From the NCBI RefSeq assembly GCF_947241125.1, contig NZ_OX365700.1, positions 310,001 to 374,000 of the forward strand: a stretch of 64,000 bases of DNA, read 5' to 3'. The translations under genes and the position numbers were made by a program. The notes beneath the pieces were generated by a model that saw only the letters and a program-made list of their open reading frames with translations, was not told the origin of the DNA and ran no database searches. Each line of letters opens with the position of its first letter. Position 1 is the first letter of the stretch. Positions 17,968 through 26,623 of the stretch are shown one piece after another. This DNA comes from Nitrospira tepida (GTDB lineage: Bacteria; Nitrospirota; Nitrospiria; Nitrospirales; Nitrospiraceae).

Positions 17968-18852
17968 CTAGGAAGCATTCAGTGCCGGCTGCTCGTCATA
18001 GATGTAGAACCCACGACCGGATTTCCTGCCGAGCCACCCCGCCTCCACGTATTTCCGCAGCAGTGGACAGGGGCAAAACTTCGGGTCGCCGAGGTCCTGG
18101 TAGAGCACTTCGCAGATCGCCAGCACCGTATCCAAGCCGATGCGGTCGGCCAGAGCCAGCGGGCCCACCGGATGGTTGGCGCCTTCCACCATGGCTAAGT
18201 CGATCGATTCGGCCAAGGCGACACCATCTTCCAGGGCGAAGATGGCTTCGTTGATCATCGGGATCAGGACGCGGTTCACGATGAAGCCAGGGAAATCCTT
18301 GCACACGACCGGCGTCTTACCCAGACGGCGGACGAGCTCAAGCGCAAGCGTGAGCGTGCGCTCGGAAGTTTCGACCCCCCGCACGACTTCCACAAGACGC
18401 ATGACCGGGACCGGGTTCATGAAGTGAATCCCCACCACGCGGTCCGCCCTCCCCGAGGCCACGCCCAGGCTTGCGATGGAAATCGAAGAGGTGTTGCTGC
18501 TTAGGATCGTCGCTGGGTCGCAGATCCGGCCGAGTTTCGCGAAGACTTCTTGCTTCATGACGCGATCTTCGGGAACGGCTTCGATAACGACCTGGGCCTC
18601 CACCAACTGTTCCAGACTTCTCATCGGCCGGATCAGCGCCAGGACCGCCCCGGCTTGATCCGGCCGGAGGGCCCCCTTCTCCACGGCCTTGGTCACCGCT
18701 TGACCGATCTTTTTGATCGCGTCCTTGAGCGCCTCTTCCGTTACATCGACCAGCAAGACCCTCCAGCCGGCCGCTGCGCAGACCTGTGCGATGCCGCGGC
18801 CCATCTGCCCGGCCCCCACCACGCCGATGGTCTTGACGTCGTCGATCTTCAT
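17968..18852 (-). CDS. hbd: 3-Hydroxybutyryl-CoA dehydrogenase
   Basis: This 294-residue NAD(P)-dependent enzyme oxidises 3-hydroxyacyl-CoA to the 3-keto form. The Rossmann motif GVVGAGQMGRGIAQ is at the N terminus. The catalytic His lies in GIHFMNPVPVM, and KDFPGFIVNRVLIPMINEA links the domains. An upstream TTG at 18870 falls in a repeat, so ATG 18852 is used. It lies between the thiolase and the mutase large subunit, fitting butyryl-CoA turnover to acetyl-CoA. Confidence 0.92.
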   Translation of the reverse strand: MKIDDVKTIGVVGAGQMGRGIAQVCAAAGWRVLLVDVTEEALKDAIKKIGQAVTKAVEKGALRPDQAGAVLALIRPMRSLEQLVEAQVVIEAVPEDRVMKQEVFAKLGRICDPATILSSNTSSISIASLGVASGRADRVVGIHFMNPVPVMRLVEVVRGVETSERTLTLALELVRRLGKTPVVCKDFPGFIVNRVLIPMINEAIFALEDGVALAESIDLAMVEGANHPVGPLALADRIGLDTVLAICEVLYQDLGDPKFCPCPLLRKYVEAGWLGRKSGRGFYIYDEQPALNAS

Positions 18853-18864
18853 GACCTGAAGACC

Positions 18865-18925
18865 CGTCAACCGTCATCCGTCAATCGTGAAAATCGGTTG
18901 ACGGTTGGCCATTGACGCTTGACGC
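18865..18925. repeat. Dispersed TGACG repeat, inverted pair (copy D)
   Basis: CCGTCAACCGTCATCCGTCA on the left faces TTGACGGTTGGCCATTGACG on the right, forming an imperfect inverted repeat between hbd and the thiolase gene. It shares units with the other intergenic copies. Confidence 0.6.
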
Positions 18926-18930
18926 CCCCT

Positions 18931-20115
18931 CTACCGCTCCACAATCATGGCCAGCGCCTCGCCGCCTCCGATGCAGAGGCTGGCCAGCCCGCGCCTGACC
19001 CCTCGCGCCTCCATCGCGTGGAGCAGTGTCGTCACGATGCGGGCGCCGGTTGCTCCAATCGGATGGCCCAAGGCCACGGCACCGCCGTGGACGTTGACCC
19101 GTTTGGGATCGAGCCCTAATTCCCGGTTCACCGCAAGCGAGACAGAGGAGAAGGCTTCATTGATCTCGAACAGATCAATCTCACCGACGGACAGCCCCGT
19201 CTGCTTGAGCACCAGCTTGATGGCTTCGACCGGCGCGATCGTGAACCATTCCGGCGCGAGCGCCGCGCCCGCATAGCCGACGATTCGCGCCATCGGCTTC
19301 AGTCCAAGTCGTGCCGCCTCGTCGTCCGCCATGATCACCAGCGCCGCAGCTCCGTCGTTGCAGGACGGAGAATTGCCCACCGTTAGCACGCCGTCCTCCT
19401 GAAACACCGGCTTCAACGAGCGCAGTTTGCTCAGATCGGCCCGATTGGGTTCTTCGTCCTCCCGCACAACGAGCGAAGGTCCTTTTTTCTGCGGCACCTC
19501 CACCGGCACGATCTCCCTGGCAAAGGCGCCGGAGGTCACCGCCTCCCGAGCCCGGCGATAGCTCTCCAAGGCGAAGTCGTCCAGCTCTTCCCTCGTGAAA
19601 CGGTATTTCGCGGCGCAGAGCTCGCCTCCATGGCCCATGTGAAAATTGTTATAGACGTCCCACAACCCGTCTTTGATCAAACTGTCGGTCAGTTCCCCGT
19701 GCCCGAGCCGGTAGCCCTGTCGGGCCTTCTCGAGCAGGTAGGGCGCGCGGCTCATGTTTTCCATGCCGCCCGCCACGATGACCTTTGCGTCGCCGAGTTG
19801 GACGGCGCGCGCGGCCATGATCGCCGTCATGAGGCTTGAGCCGCAGACTTTGTTCACGGTCGTCGCGCCGACAGAGTTCGGAATACCCGCGCCCATGGAA
19901 GCCTGTCTCGCCGGCGCCTGGCCCAGCCCTGCGCTCAACACGGACCCCATGTAGACTTCGTCCACGCGATCCGGACGAAGCTCGATGCGTCTCAAGGCTT
20001 CGGCGATGGCGAGGCTCCCCAGCTTGGTCGCGGGCACAGGACTGAAGACCCCGTTGAAGCTTCCCATCGGGGTCCTCACCGCGCTCACAATCACCGCTTG
20101 CGGTCGATGCGTCAT
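18931..20115 (-). CDS. Acetyl-CoA C-acyltransferase (thiolase)
   Basis: This 394-residue thiolase cleaves or forms 3-ketoacyl-CoA. The nucleophilic Cys is in VNKVCGSSLMTAIM, followed by GGMENMSRAPYLL, the His motif GGAVALGHPIGATGAR, and the second Cys in SLCIGGGEA. ATG 20115 overlaps the E2 stop as ATGA, with GGGAG eight bases upstream. Its position next to hbd suggests acetoacetyl-CoA thiolysis, the end of both the leucine and butyryl-CoA routes. A second thiolase lies at 30063-31253. Confidence 0.93.
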   Translation of the reverse strand: MTHRPQAVIVSAVRTPMGSFNGVFSPVPATKLGSLAIAEALRRIELRPDRVDEVYMGSVLSAGLGQAPARQASMGAGIPNSVGATTVNKVCGSSLMTAIMAARAVQLGDAKVIVAGGMENMSRAPYLLEKARQGYRLGHGELTDSLIKDGLWDVYNNFHMGHGGELCAAKYRFTREELDDFALESYRRAREAVTSGAFAREIVPVEVPQKKGPSLVVREDEEPNRADLSKLRSLKPVFQEDGVLTVGNSPSCNDGAAALVIMADDEAARLGLKPMARIVGYAGAALAPEWFTIAPVEAIKLVLKQTGLSVGEIDLFEINEAFSSVSLAVNRELGLDPKRVNVHGGAVALGHPIGATGARIVTTLLHAMEARGVRRGLASLCIGGGEALAMIVER

Positions 20116-21281
20116 AGGCGCTTCTCCCAATCCTGCTGCTCGAGATCACGCTTGATCTTGGCCATAAACTGATCGGCGGTGGCGCCGTCGATCACGCGGT
20201 GATCGAACGAAAGGCTCAGATAACACATGGGCCGAATCGCGATTGCATCGTGGATGACGACCGCCCGTTTCTGCACGGCGCCGATCCCGAGGATCGCAAT
20301 CTGGGGCTGGTTGATGATCGGCGTGCTGAAGAGGCTCCCGAATCCTCCATGGTTCGTGATCGTAAAGGTGCCGCCCTGGACCTCCTCCGGCGCGAGCTTC
20401 TTGTTTCTGGCGCGCTCGGCCAGGTCCGCCACTTCCTTGGAGAGTTCCAGCAATCCTTTGCGGTCGGCGTGCTGGATCACGGGCACTAACAGCCCCTCGT
20501 CGAGCGCCACGGCAACGCTCATATGGATGTCCTTCCTGAGGACGATCCCCGAGTCGCCCCATGAGGAGTTCATGATCGGCAGTTCCTTAAGCGCGCGGCA
20601 CACGGAACTGATGATGAAGGGCAAATAGGTCAACGACTTCCCTTCACGAAAGCGGGCGATCCCGGAGCAGTCCACCTCGAAGAAGGTGGCGACATGGGGA
20701 GCGGCCTGCTTGCTCTTCACCATCCGTTCGGCGATGGTCCGGCGCATCTGCGTGAGCGGGAGTATCTCATCCTGTTCCCGCAGCTCTCTCGGCGCCTCTC
20801 GCTTCACCCCCGCCGGGGTAGGTTGCGTCGCCGTGGGTTCGCGCCCGGCGACAAAGGCCAGCACGTCCTTTTTTGTGACGCGCCCTCCCTCGCCCGTCCC
20901 GACGACCTGATGCAAATCTACGCCATGTTCCTTCGCCAGTTGGCGGACCGCGAGGGAATAATGTTCCTCCCCGCCGGACATTGGCTCGGCCGGACGCACC
21001 ACCACGCCGCCGACCCGGTTGATGACCCCAGTCTCAGCCGTGACGCCACCGTCCAGACGGGCCAGCACCGTGCCGACGGGCACCGTCTCCCCAGGCTGAA
21101 CCAGCACCTCGATAAGCAGGCCCGTCGCCGGCGAGGGGATCTCCAAGGCGACCTTGTCGGTCTCCACTTCGAGCAGCGGCTGATCCTTCTCGATCCGTCC
21201 GCCTTTCGGGACCAGCCACTTGACCACGGTCCCTTCCGCGATGCTCTCGCCCAGTTGCGGCATGACAATGTCGGTCGCCAT
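20112..21281 (-). CDS. 2-Oxoacid dehydrogenase E2 (dihydrolipoamide acyltransferase)
   Basis: This 389-residue E2 core enzyme has an N-terminal lipoyl domain (residues 1-76; lipoylated Lys in ETDKVALEI). A Pro/Ala-poor linker follows, then an E3-binding domain (LAKEHGVDLHQVVGTGEGGR, about 112-145). The C-terminal acyltransferase domain has the catalytic SFDHRVIDGATADQF. It joins the E1 subunits encoded just upstream. Surrounding leucine and valine genes suggest a branched-chain complex, but pyruvate or 2-oxoglutarate activity cannot be excluded. No E3 gene is in the window. Confidence 0.93.
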   Translation of the reverse strand: MATDIVMPQLGESIAEGTVVKWLVPKGGRIEKDQPLLEVETDKVALEIPSPATGLLIEVLVQPGETVPVGTVLARLDGGVTAETGVINRVGGVVVRPAEPMSGGEEHYSLAVRQLAKEHGVDLHQVVGTGEGGRVTKKDVLAFVAGREPTATQPTPAGVKREAPRELREQDEILPLTQMRRTIAERMVKSKQAAPHVATFFEVDCSGIARFREGKSLTYLPFIISSVCRALKELPIMNSSWGDSGIVLRKDIHMSVAVALDEGLLVPVIQHADRKGLLELSKEVADLAERARNKKLAPEEVQGGTFTITNHGGFGSLFSTPIINQPQIAILGIGAVQKRAVVIHDAIAIRPMCYLSLSFDHRVIDGATADQFMAKIKRDLEQQDWEKRL

Positions 21282-21292
21282 AAAACTCCGTT

Positions 21293-21392
21293 ATGCGTCA
21301 ATCGTCAATTGTCATTCGGCTCAGAAGTGAACATGCTGTCATCATCCTCCACGATTGACGCATGACGCTTGACCAGTGACGATCGTCAATAG
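21293..21392. repeat. Dispersed TGACG repeat, inverted pair (copy E)
   Basis: TGCGTCAATCGTCAATTGTC at 21296 faces ACGATTGACGCATGACGCTT at 21351, between the E1 beta and E2 genes. The arms match copies A and F most closely. Confidence 0.6.
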
Positions 21393-22390
21393 GCTGCCAA
21401 TTTCTTCGCCGCCGCCACCACGTCGCTGGTCTTCGGGAGGAAAAACTCCTCCAGCGGTGGGCTGAACGGCACCGGTGTATCCGGCGCCGCAATCCGCACG
21501 ACCGGCCCATCCAGATGATCGAAACAGTCTTCGGCCAGTGATGCCGCGATTTCGGCGCCGATGCCGCCGGTCTTGTTGTCTTCGTGCAGGAGGATGGCCT
21601 TGCTGGTCCTGCGCACGGATCCATATATCGTGTCCTTGTCGAGCGGACTCAGCGTCCGCAGGTCGACAACCTCGAGATCAATCCCCTCTCGGCTCAGCAG
21701 CTCCGCCGCCTCGAGCGCGACATGCACCATCGCGCCATAGGTGATGACCGAGATATCGGTGCCCCGCCGCTTGATGTCCGCCTGCCCGATCGGCACGACG
21801 AAATCGTCCTTCGGCAACTGGGCCTTGATGCGCCGGTAGAGAAACTTGTGCTCGAAATAGATGACCGGATTGGGATCGCGGATGGCCGCCTTCAGCAGCC
21901 CCTTGGCGTCGTAAGGAGTGGAGGGCGCCACGAGTTTGAGGCCGGGGGAATGAAAGAACCAGCCCTCGGGACATTCGGAGTGGAAAGGCCCTCCGTGCAC
22001 GCCGCCGCCGAAGGGCGCGCGAATCACCATCGGCACGGGCGCGCCCCAGCGATAATGATTCTTGGCGGCCACCTCGGTGATCTGATCGAAGGCGCAGGAG
22101 ATGAAGTCGGCAAACTGCATCTCGACGACGGGCCGGAGCCCCATCATCGCCGCGCCGATTGCCGCCCCGACGAAGCCCGATTCGGCCAGCGGCGTATCCA
22201 GCACCCGCCACTCCCCGTACTTCTGAAGAAACCCTTCCGTAATCTTGAAGGCGCCTCCGTAGGTTCCGATGTCCTCCCCCATCAGAAAGACCCGGCTGTC
22301 TTGCGCCATCTCCTCGTCCAGCGCCTGGGAGATCGCCTCCAAATACGTCACATCCGTCCCGGATGCCACGCTGGTCATGGTCGTGCTCAT
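21386..22390 (-). CDS. 2-Oxoacid dehydrogenase E1 beta subunit
   Basis: This 334-residue protein is the transketolase-like beta chain of a thiamine-diphosphate E1. Family blocks are VFLMGEDIGTYGGAFKITEG, DTPLAESGFVGAAIGAAM, MQFADFISCAFDQI, and the C-terminal SPLDKDTIYGSVRRTSKAILLHED. The Glu in LAESG is at the ThDP-activating position. The start overlaps the E1 alpha stop by four bases (ATGA). Likely role: decarboxylation of branched-chain 2-oxoacids. The assignment to branched chains rests on neighbours only. Confidence 0.92.
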   Translation of the reverse strand: MSTTMTSVASGTDVTYLEAISQALDEEMAQDSRVFLMGEDIGTYGGAFKITEGFLQKYGEWRVLDTPLAESGFVGAAIGAAMMGLRPVVEMQFADFISCAFDQITEVAAKNHYRWGAPVPMVIRAPFGGGVHGGPFHSECPEGWFFHSPGLKLVAPSTPYDAKGLLKAAIRDPNPVIYFEHKFLYRRIKAQLPKDDFVVPIGQADIKRRGTDISVITYGAMVHVALEAAELLSREGIDLEVVDLRTLSPLDKDTIYGSVRRTSKAILLHEDNKTGGIGAEIAASLAEDCFDHLDGPVVRIAAPDTPVPFSPPLEEFFLPKTSDVVAAAKKLAAY

Positions 22391-23388
22391 GGTGCGACCT
22401 CCCGTTCGGTGGCGAAGACTCCTTCCAGGGCCTCTGGTCCCTCCGGCAAGGGACTCTGTTCAGCAAACTCTACGGCTGCCTCGATTTCCTTTTTGACCCG
22501 CTCCCCGACCTCTTGAAAATAGGCGGGGTCCCCGTAGCCCAGTTGCGTCAGCAGCCGCTCGGCGCTCAGGATCGGATCCTTCTGCTTCCATTCTTCCAGC
22601 AACTCGCGCGGCACGTACTTGGCCGGGTCATGTTCCGAATGGCCATGCATCCGCATCGTTTTGAATTCCAGAAACGTCGGTCCCGCTCCGGCTCTGGCTC
22701 GGGCAATGGCCCGTTTGGAGGCAAGATATACGGCAACCACGTCATTGCCATCGACGATCTCGCCCGGCATCCCGTAGGCCTTGGCCCGCTCGACCACATC
22801 CCGGATCGCCATCTGATACCGGATCGGCGTGGAGTAGGCGTACTGGTTGTTGTTGCAGAAGATGACGACCGGCAGTTTGCGGACGGCCGCGAAATTCATG
22901 GCCTCATGAAAATCGCCCCGACTGGTCCCGCCGTCCCCCGTGCCGGTGAACACCACCCGGGCCTCGCCCCGCATTTTGAAGGCGAGTGCCGCCCCGGTCG
23001 CGACCGGGAGGTTGTCGGCTAGGTGACTGACAAAGCCGATGATTCCGCGCTTCAGGTCTCCCATGTGGACGTTGCCGTCTTTGCCCTTGGTGGGGCCGGT
23101 TCGTTTGCCCAGGTACTGGGCGATGACTTCTCCCGGCGTGATACCCCGGATCAGGAAGGCCCCCATGTCCCGATGGAACGGGGCGATCACGTCATCCCGT
23201 TCCAGGGCCGAGGCATAACCGACGGCGATGGCTTCCATCCCGTGGCTGGTGTAGCAGCCGCCGACGATGCGACCCTGCCGGTACAGGGCACTGATGCGGT
23301 CTTCGAGGGCTCTGGTGAGCCGAAGGTAATAGTACATCTGCAGCAGGTCGGCCCGTTTGATGTCTCGTTTCACCTCCGCCAGGTCCAT
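22387..23388 (-). CDS. 2-Oxoacid dehydrogenase E1 alpha subunit
   Basis: This 333-residue protein carries the thiamine-diphosphate motif GTGDGGTSRGDFHEAMNFAA ending in CNNNQYAYSTP, plus HRDMGAFLIRG and the loop MRMHGHSEHDPAKY. GGAGG precedes the ATG. It is translationally coupled to E1 beta and follows a phosphoribosyltransferase-like gene with 36 bases between. With E1 beta and E2 it forms a complete decarboxylating core, lacking only dihydrolipoamide dehydrogenase. Confidence 0.92.
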   Translation of the reverse strand: MDLAEVKRDIKRADLLQMYYYLRLTRALEDRISALYRQGRIVGGCYTSHGMEAIAVGYASALERDDVIAPFHRDMGAFLIRGITPGEVIAQYLGKRTGPTKGKDGNVHMGDLKRGIIGFVSHLADNLPVATGAALAFKMRGEARVVFTGTGDGGTSRGDFHEAMNFAAVRKLPVVIFCNNNQYAYSTPIRYQMAIRDVVERAKAYGMPGEIVDGNDVVAVYLASKRAIARARAGAGPTFLEFKTMRMHGHSEHDPAKYVPRELLEEWKQKDPILSAERLLTQLGYGDPAYFQEVGERVKKEIEAAVEFAEQSPLPEGPEALEGVFATEREVAP

Positions 23389-23424
23389 GAGCTACCTCCA
23401 GCCGATGTATGAGGGTGACGTTGC

Positions 23425-24180
23425 TTATAATTCTGGCATGTCTCTCCAGAACAGCAAGGGTTGCCGGTCCCGGCACAGGGGACAGCGGTCCGGCTCCCAT
23501 TGCGGCATGTCCAGGTCCGTCGTGTAGTAGAAGGGATAGGTAGCAATCAGTTCATCCATGAGGGGAAATTGGCCGCTGTCCCGACGGGCGAAGACCATCA
23601 TGCCGGCCAGATGGCCGCCTTGGTCCGTGATCACCTTGCCGAGTTTGCTCACGCAGTTCCCGCGAGTGGTCACGTCGTTGAGCGCCACGAACCGGTCACC
23701 GGGCCTGATGAGCCCCTCGGCGATCTGCGTGCCGATCCGTCCCGTCTCGCAGTTGTAGGGCGTCAAGGTCACACGAAGGCCCATCTGCGCATCCAGCAGC
23801 TTGGCGATACCGTCCGCCAGTTGTGCGGCTGCCGAGCCGGTCGTGACGAGGCCCGTGATCGATTCCTTCTCGAACGTGCGCGAGATCCAGTTCGCCATAT
23901 CCCGGACGATCAAGCCAAGGAGCTCCGGTACTCGCGAGATCGATTCGAACCGCAGGTAGGTCCCCGTATGGTGGCCGGACACGACCGCGACATGAGTATC
24001 GAAGTACACCGCCTGGGCGGTGCGTAGAATCCGATGCACGTCCCACTCCGACAGATTCGAGTGCGGTCCCTTTCGGATGATCCGCTCCAGCCTGGTGTCG
24101 ATCTCCGGACTCACATAGAGCTTCCGGTGCCGCTCCACCAGTTCCGACAGGGCCGACTCCTGAGTGAGGTTGACGCTCAT
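23425..24180 (-). CDS. Orotate-phosphoribosyltransferase-like protein
   Basis: This 251-residue protein has a PRTase-type core. The region RFVALNDVTTRGNC corresponds to the PRPP-binding loop (usually VVDDVxTTG), and GLVTTGSAAAQLADGIAK resembles the substrate-side GxxxGG block. The C terminus has a CPLC cysteine pair near WEPDRCPLCRDR, which is not typical of pyrE. The acidic pair of the loop is reduced to ND, so catalysis is uncertain. GGAGGAAGG precedes the ATG, and the leader holds two identical 63-base structured repeats. It stands just upstream of the E1/E2 genes; the reason is unknown. Confidence 0.65.
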   Translation of the reverse strand: MSVNLTQESALSELVERHRKLYVSPEIDTRLERIIRKGPHSNLSEWDVHRILRTAQAVYFDTHVAVVSGHHTGTYLRFESISRVPELLGLIVRDMANWISRTFEKESITGLVTTGSAAAQLADGIAKLLDAQMGLRVTLTPYNCETGRIGTQIAEGLIRPGDRFVALNDVTTRGNCVSKLGKVITDQGGHLAGMMVFARRDSGQFPLMDELIATYPFYYTTDLDMPQWEPDRCPLCRDRQPLLFWRDMPEL

Positions 24181-24194
24181 CGTCCTTCCTCCAT

Positions 24195-24257
24195 ACCAAG
24201 CTTTGCTAGAACCGGCGGCTCATCGGGCGAAGCCCCTCTGCATTGACGCCGCCGGAG
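24195..24257 (-). repeat. 63-bp structured leader repeat, copy 1
   Basis: It is identical to copy 2 over 63 bases. It contains an outer stem CCGGCGGC/GCCGCCGG (24212-24219 with 24248-24255) and an inner GGGC-GAA-GCCC hairpin. It lies immediately upstream of the ribosome binding site of the phosphoribosyltransferase-like gene. Confidence 0.8.
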
Positions 24258-24301
24258 GAACACCTCACGTGATTCTCTTCCCCTCTCTTCTCTACCAATC
24301 C

Positions 24302-24364
24302 ACCAAGCTTTGCTAGAACCGGCGGCTCATCGGGCGAAGCCCCTCTGCATTGACGCCGCCGGAG
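24302..24364 (-). repeat. 63-bp structured leader repeat, copy 2
   Basis: It is a perfect duplicate of copy 1, 107 bases away, with the same nested hairpins. The linker between copies is pyrimidine-rich on the plus strand. Confidence 0.8.
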
Positions 24365-24398
24365 AGATCCCTCTAATGCTTCCTCTCCGCCTCTCCAT

Positions 24399-24423
24399 AC
24401 CAAGCTTTGCTTGAACCGGCGCC
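24399..24423 (-). repeat. Partial third copy of the leader repeat
   Basis: ACCAAGCTTTGCTTGAACCG matches the first part of copies 1 and 2 with one change, then diverges. It begins 97 bases after copy 2, so the unit spacing is roughly regular. Confidence 0.65.
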
Positions 24424-24455
24424 TCCTTCTCGTCTCGTAGACCGGGTTGCCTTCG

Positions 24456-25442
24456 CTATTCCTCCGCCTTCACCACTCGGTTCCTCAAGACCCCGATCGG
24501 CTGAATCTCCAATTCCACGACGTCACCCGGTTTGAGAAAACGATCCAGCTCAAGGCCGCAGCCGCCGCCCACCGTCCCCGATCCGAACAGGTCGCCCGGA
24601 TAGAGACGTTCCCCTTGTGACACATGCGCAATCATCTGAGAAAAACTCCAATAGATCGAGCCAAATCGCCCGCGCGACCACTCTTCGCCGTTGACGCGCG
24701 CGATCATCGTCAGGTCGTCCAGGTTCGGGATCTCGTCGGGAGTCACCAGATAGGGCCCGATGGCCGTGGCGAAGTCCTTCCCTTTCGCCGGTCCCAACCG
24801 GCAGGCCATCTCCTGAAACTGAATGTCCCGCGCGCTGAAATCGTTCATGATCGTGTAACCGGCGATGTACTGGCCCGCTTCCCGTTCCGGCAGATCCTTG
24901 CCCTGCCGGCCGATCACACAGGCCAATTCCAACTCGTAGTCCAGCTTCGTGGTCGCAAGCGGCCAGGCTAGATCCTGGTCCGGCCCGATGATCGTGCGGT
25001 GATTCCCCTTGTAGTAGACCGGCGCCTTGTACCATTCAGGCGGGATAGGCTGCCCCCGCCGCTTGGAGGTGGCGGCAATGTGGTCCTCGAACGCGATGAA
25101 GTCACGGAGCGAAGGCGGATTGGGTAACGGAGCGATGACCCGCACCACGGTGGTCTTGTAGAAGATCGTTTCCCCTGTGGGTCCTTCCGCTTCAGGCCCC
25201 AAGCCCGCGGCATGCTCCAAAGCCCGTCGGGCGGCCTCCATCGCCGAGGGCCCGCCCTCCAGAAACTCCAGCATTGTCGGCGGCACCTGCGCCGCCGCCA
25301 GCCGGTACGGCTGTGCCTCTTTCTGGTCTGCCAGCCATCGCGCATAGGCCATGTTCAAGTCCACCAGGTGAGCACTCTGGAGGGCTCCGATCCTTGTAAA
25401 CAACCCGACCGGCGTACGAACCTGAAAGCTGGCCAGTTTCAT
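24456..25442 (-). CDS. Fumarylacetoacetate hydrolase family protein
   Basis: This 328-residue FAH-fold enzyme would cleave fumarylacetoacetate to fumarate and acetoacetate. Metal-site and family motifs are FIAFEDHIAATSKRRG, LDYELELACVIGRQGKDL, FNDFSARDIQFQEM and GDLFGSGTVGGGCGLEL. ATG 25442 overlaps the homogentisate dioxygenase stop as ATGA. This coupling and the tyrosine context make the FAH reaction likely. The broader FAH family also holds hydrolases for other acylpyruvates. Confidence 0.9.
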   Translation of the reverse strand: MKLASFQVRTPVGLFTRIGALQSAHLVDLNMAYARWLADQKEAQPYRLAAAQVPPTMLEFLEGGPSAMEAARRALEHAAGLGPEAEGPTGETIFYKTTVVRVIAPLPNPPSLRDFIAFEDHIAATSKRRGQPIPPEWYKAPVYYKGNHRTIIGPDQDLAWPLATTKLDYELELACVIGRQGKDLPEREAGQYIAGYTIMNDFSARDIQFQEMACRLGPAKGKDFATAIGPYLVTPDEIPNLDDLTMIARVNGEEWSRGRFGSIYWSFSQMIAHVSQGERLYPGDLFGSGTVGGGCGLELDRFLKPGDVVELEIQPIGVLRNRVVKAEE

Positions 25443-26560
25443 GACCGACTCCAACTGAGGGCGTAATCCTTCTGTTCAACCGCCTCGAACTCCGGCAACA
25501 CGACAAAAGGCCGGCGGGACTCGATCATCACGGCCACTTCTTCCGTGTGCGTTTTTCCCTTGCTGGCCTCGACGGCTTGAGGCTGAGGCCCGTGATGGAT
25601 GCCTTGCGGGTGCAACGTCAGCATGCCCGGTTGAATCCCGGCTCGGCTGAAGAAGTTGCCCCGGTGATAAAACAGCACTTCGTCGTAATCCATGTTCCGG
25701 TGGTAAAAGGGGACTTTGAGCGCCTCGGGATCGCTCTCCAGCGGCCGCGGCACGAAGCTCGAGATCAATATCCCTCCGGCCTGAAACGTCGCATGGACGG
25801 ACGGAGGCAGGTGGTACCGTGGGCTGGTCACGGGACGAAAATCCCGCACGTTGAGCTTGGCCGCCCAGAGATCGCCCTTCCAGCCGACGACATCCAGCGG
25901 ATGGAACGGATACCAGACGCGCGTGTATTCACCGCGGCGCTTGATCCGAACCTCCCATTCGCGGGTCTCGCCGCCGGCTTGATCGGACGGAGCGGGGCCG
26001 CCGTCCAATTCCGGAGCCGCCAAGAGCCCTCGATCGAAGAGCGCATGTTGTCCCAGCAATCCCCGCTCGGGCAGGCGGATGGCTTCTTCCGATTCAACGA
26101 TCAGGAACAACGAAGGTTGCGTCTCCACCATCACACGATAGGTCGTGCCTTTGGGGATAACGACATAATCGCCCGGTTCGTAAGGTAATGAGCCGTAGTC
26201 CGTTTCAAACCGTCCCTGGCCGGCATGCACAAAGTGCACCTCATCGCCGTCGGCGTTCCTGACAAAATAAGGCATCGAGGTGGCGCGCCGCGAAATGAAC
26301 AGGCCGCCGTCCGGGCTGCGGAGGACTTCGGCCGGATGACCGTCGGATGATCCCAGATCCTGCGTGGCGAGAGCGGAGCAGGCAAACGCTCGAGGACGGA
26401 GGGGACCTTCAATGCGGACCCATCCGGTGGGAGGATGAATGCGGTATAAATGGGAGACGGGGCCGCTGAAGCCCTGGCGCCCGTGTTCTTCCTCGCATAA
26501 CCCCTCCGGGATAGCCACATGCGCCTGGAGCGGCACCTTCCCTTTCTTCAGCAGGTACAT
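25439..26560 (-). CDS. hmgA: Homogentisate 1,2-dioxygenase
   Basis: This 373-residue iron enzyme opens the homogentisate ring to maleylacetoacetate. The C-terminal iron site is clear: FYHRNMDYDEVLFYHRGNFF followed by GMLTLHPQGIHHGPQP, with the expected His/Glu/His ligands. The N-terminal cupin half has PYFVRNADGDEVHFVH and YEPGDYVVIPKGTTYRV. It is shorter than the ~430-residue Pseudomonas type, in line with a compact bacterial form. GGAGG precedes the ATG. No maleylacetoacetate isomerase gene is seen nearby. Confidence 0.93.
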   Translation of the reverse strand: MYLLKKGKVPLQAHVAIPEGLCEEEHGRQGFSGPVSHLYRIHPPTGWVRIEGPLRPRAFACSALATQDLGSSDGHPAEVLRSPDGGLFISRRATSMPYFVRNADGDEVHFVHAGQGRFETDYGSLPYEPGDYVVIPKGTTYRVMVETQPSLFLIVESEEAIRLPERGLLGQHALFDRGLLAAPELDGGPAPSDQAGGETREWEVRIKRRGEYTRVWYPFHPLDVVGWKGDLWAAKLNVRDFRPVTSPRYHLPPSVHATFQAGGILISSFVPRPLESDPEALKVPFYHRNMDYDEVLFYHRGNFFSRAGIQPGMLTLHPQGIHHGPQPQAVEASKGKTHTEEVAVMIESRRPFVVLPEFEAVEQKDYALSWSRS

Positions 26561-26623
26561 GACGGACCTCCGTCACATGCAGCGAATCATATCTCCCATA
26601 CAGATGACTCCCAGCAAGCCCAT

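Noticed and set aside
24195-24423. CRISPR-like array
   Set aside because: There are only two full repeats, 63 bases long, with low-complexity linkers of different size and no cas genes. Not a CRISPR.
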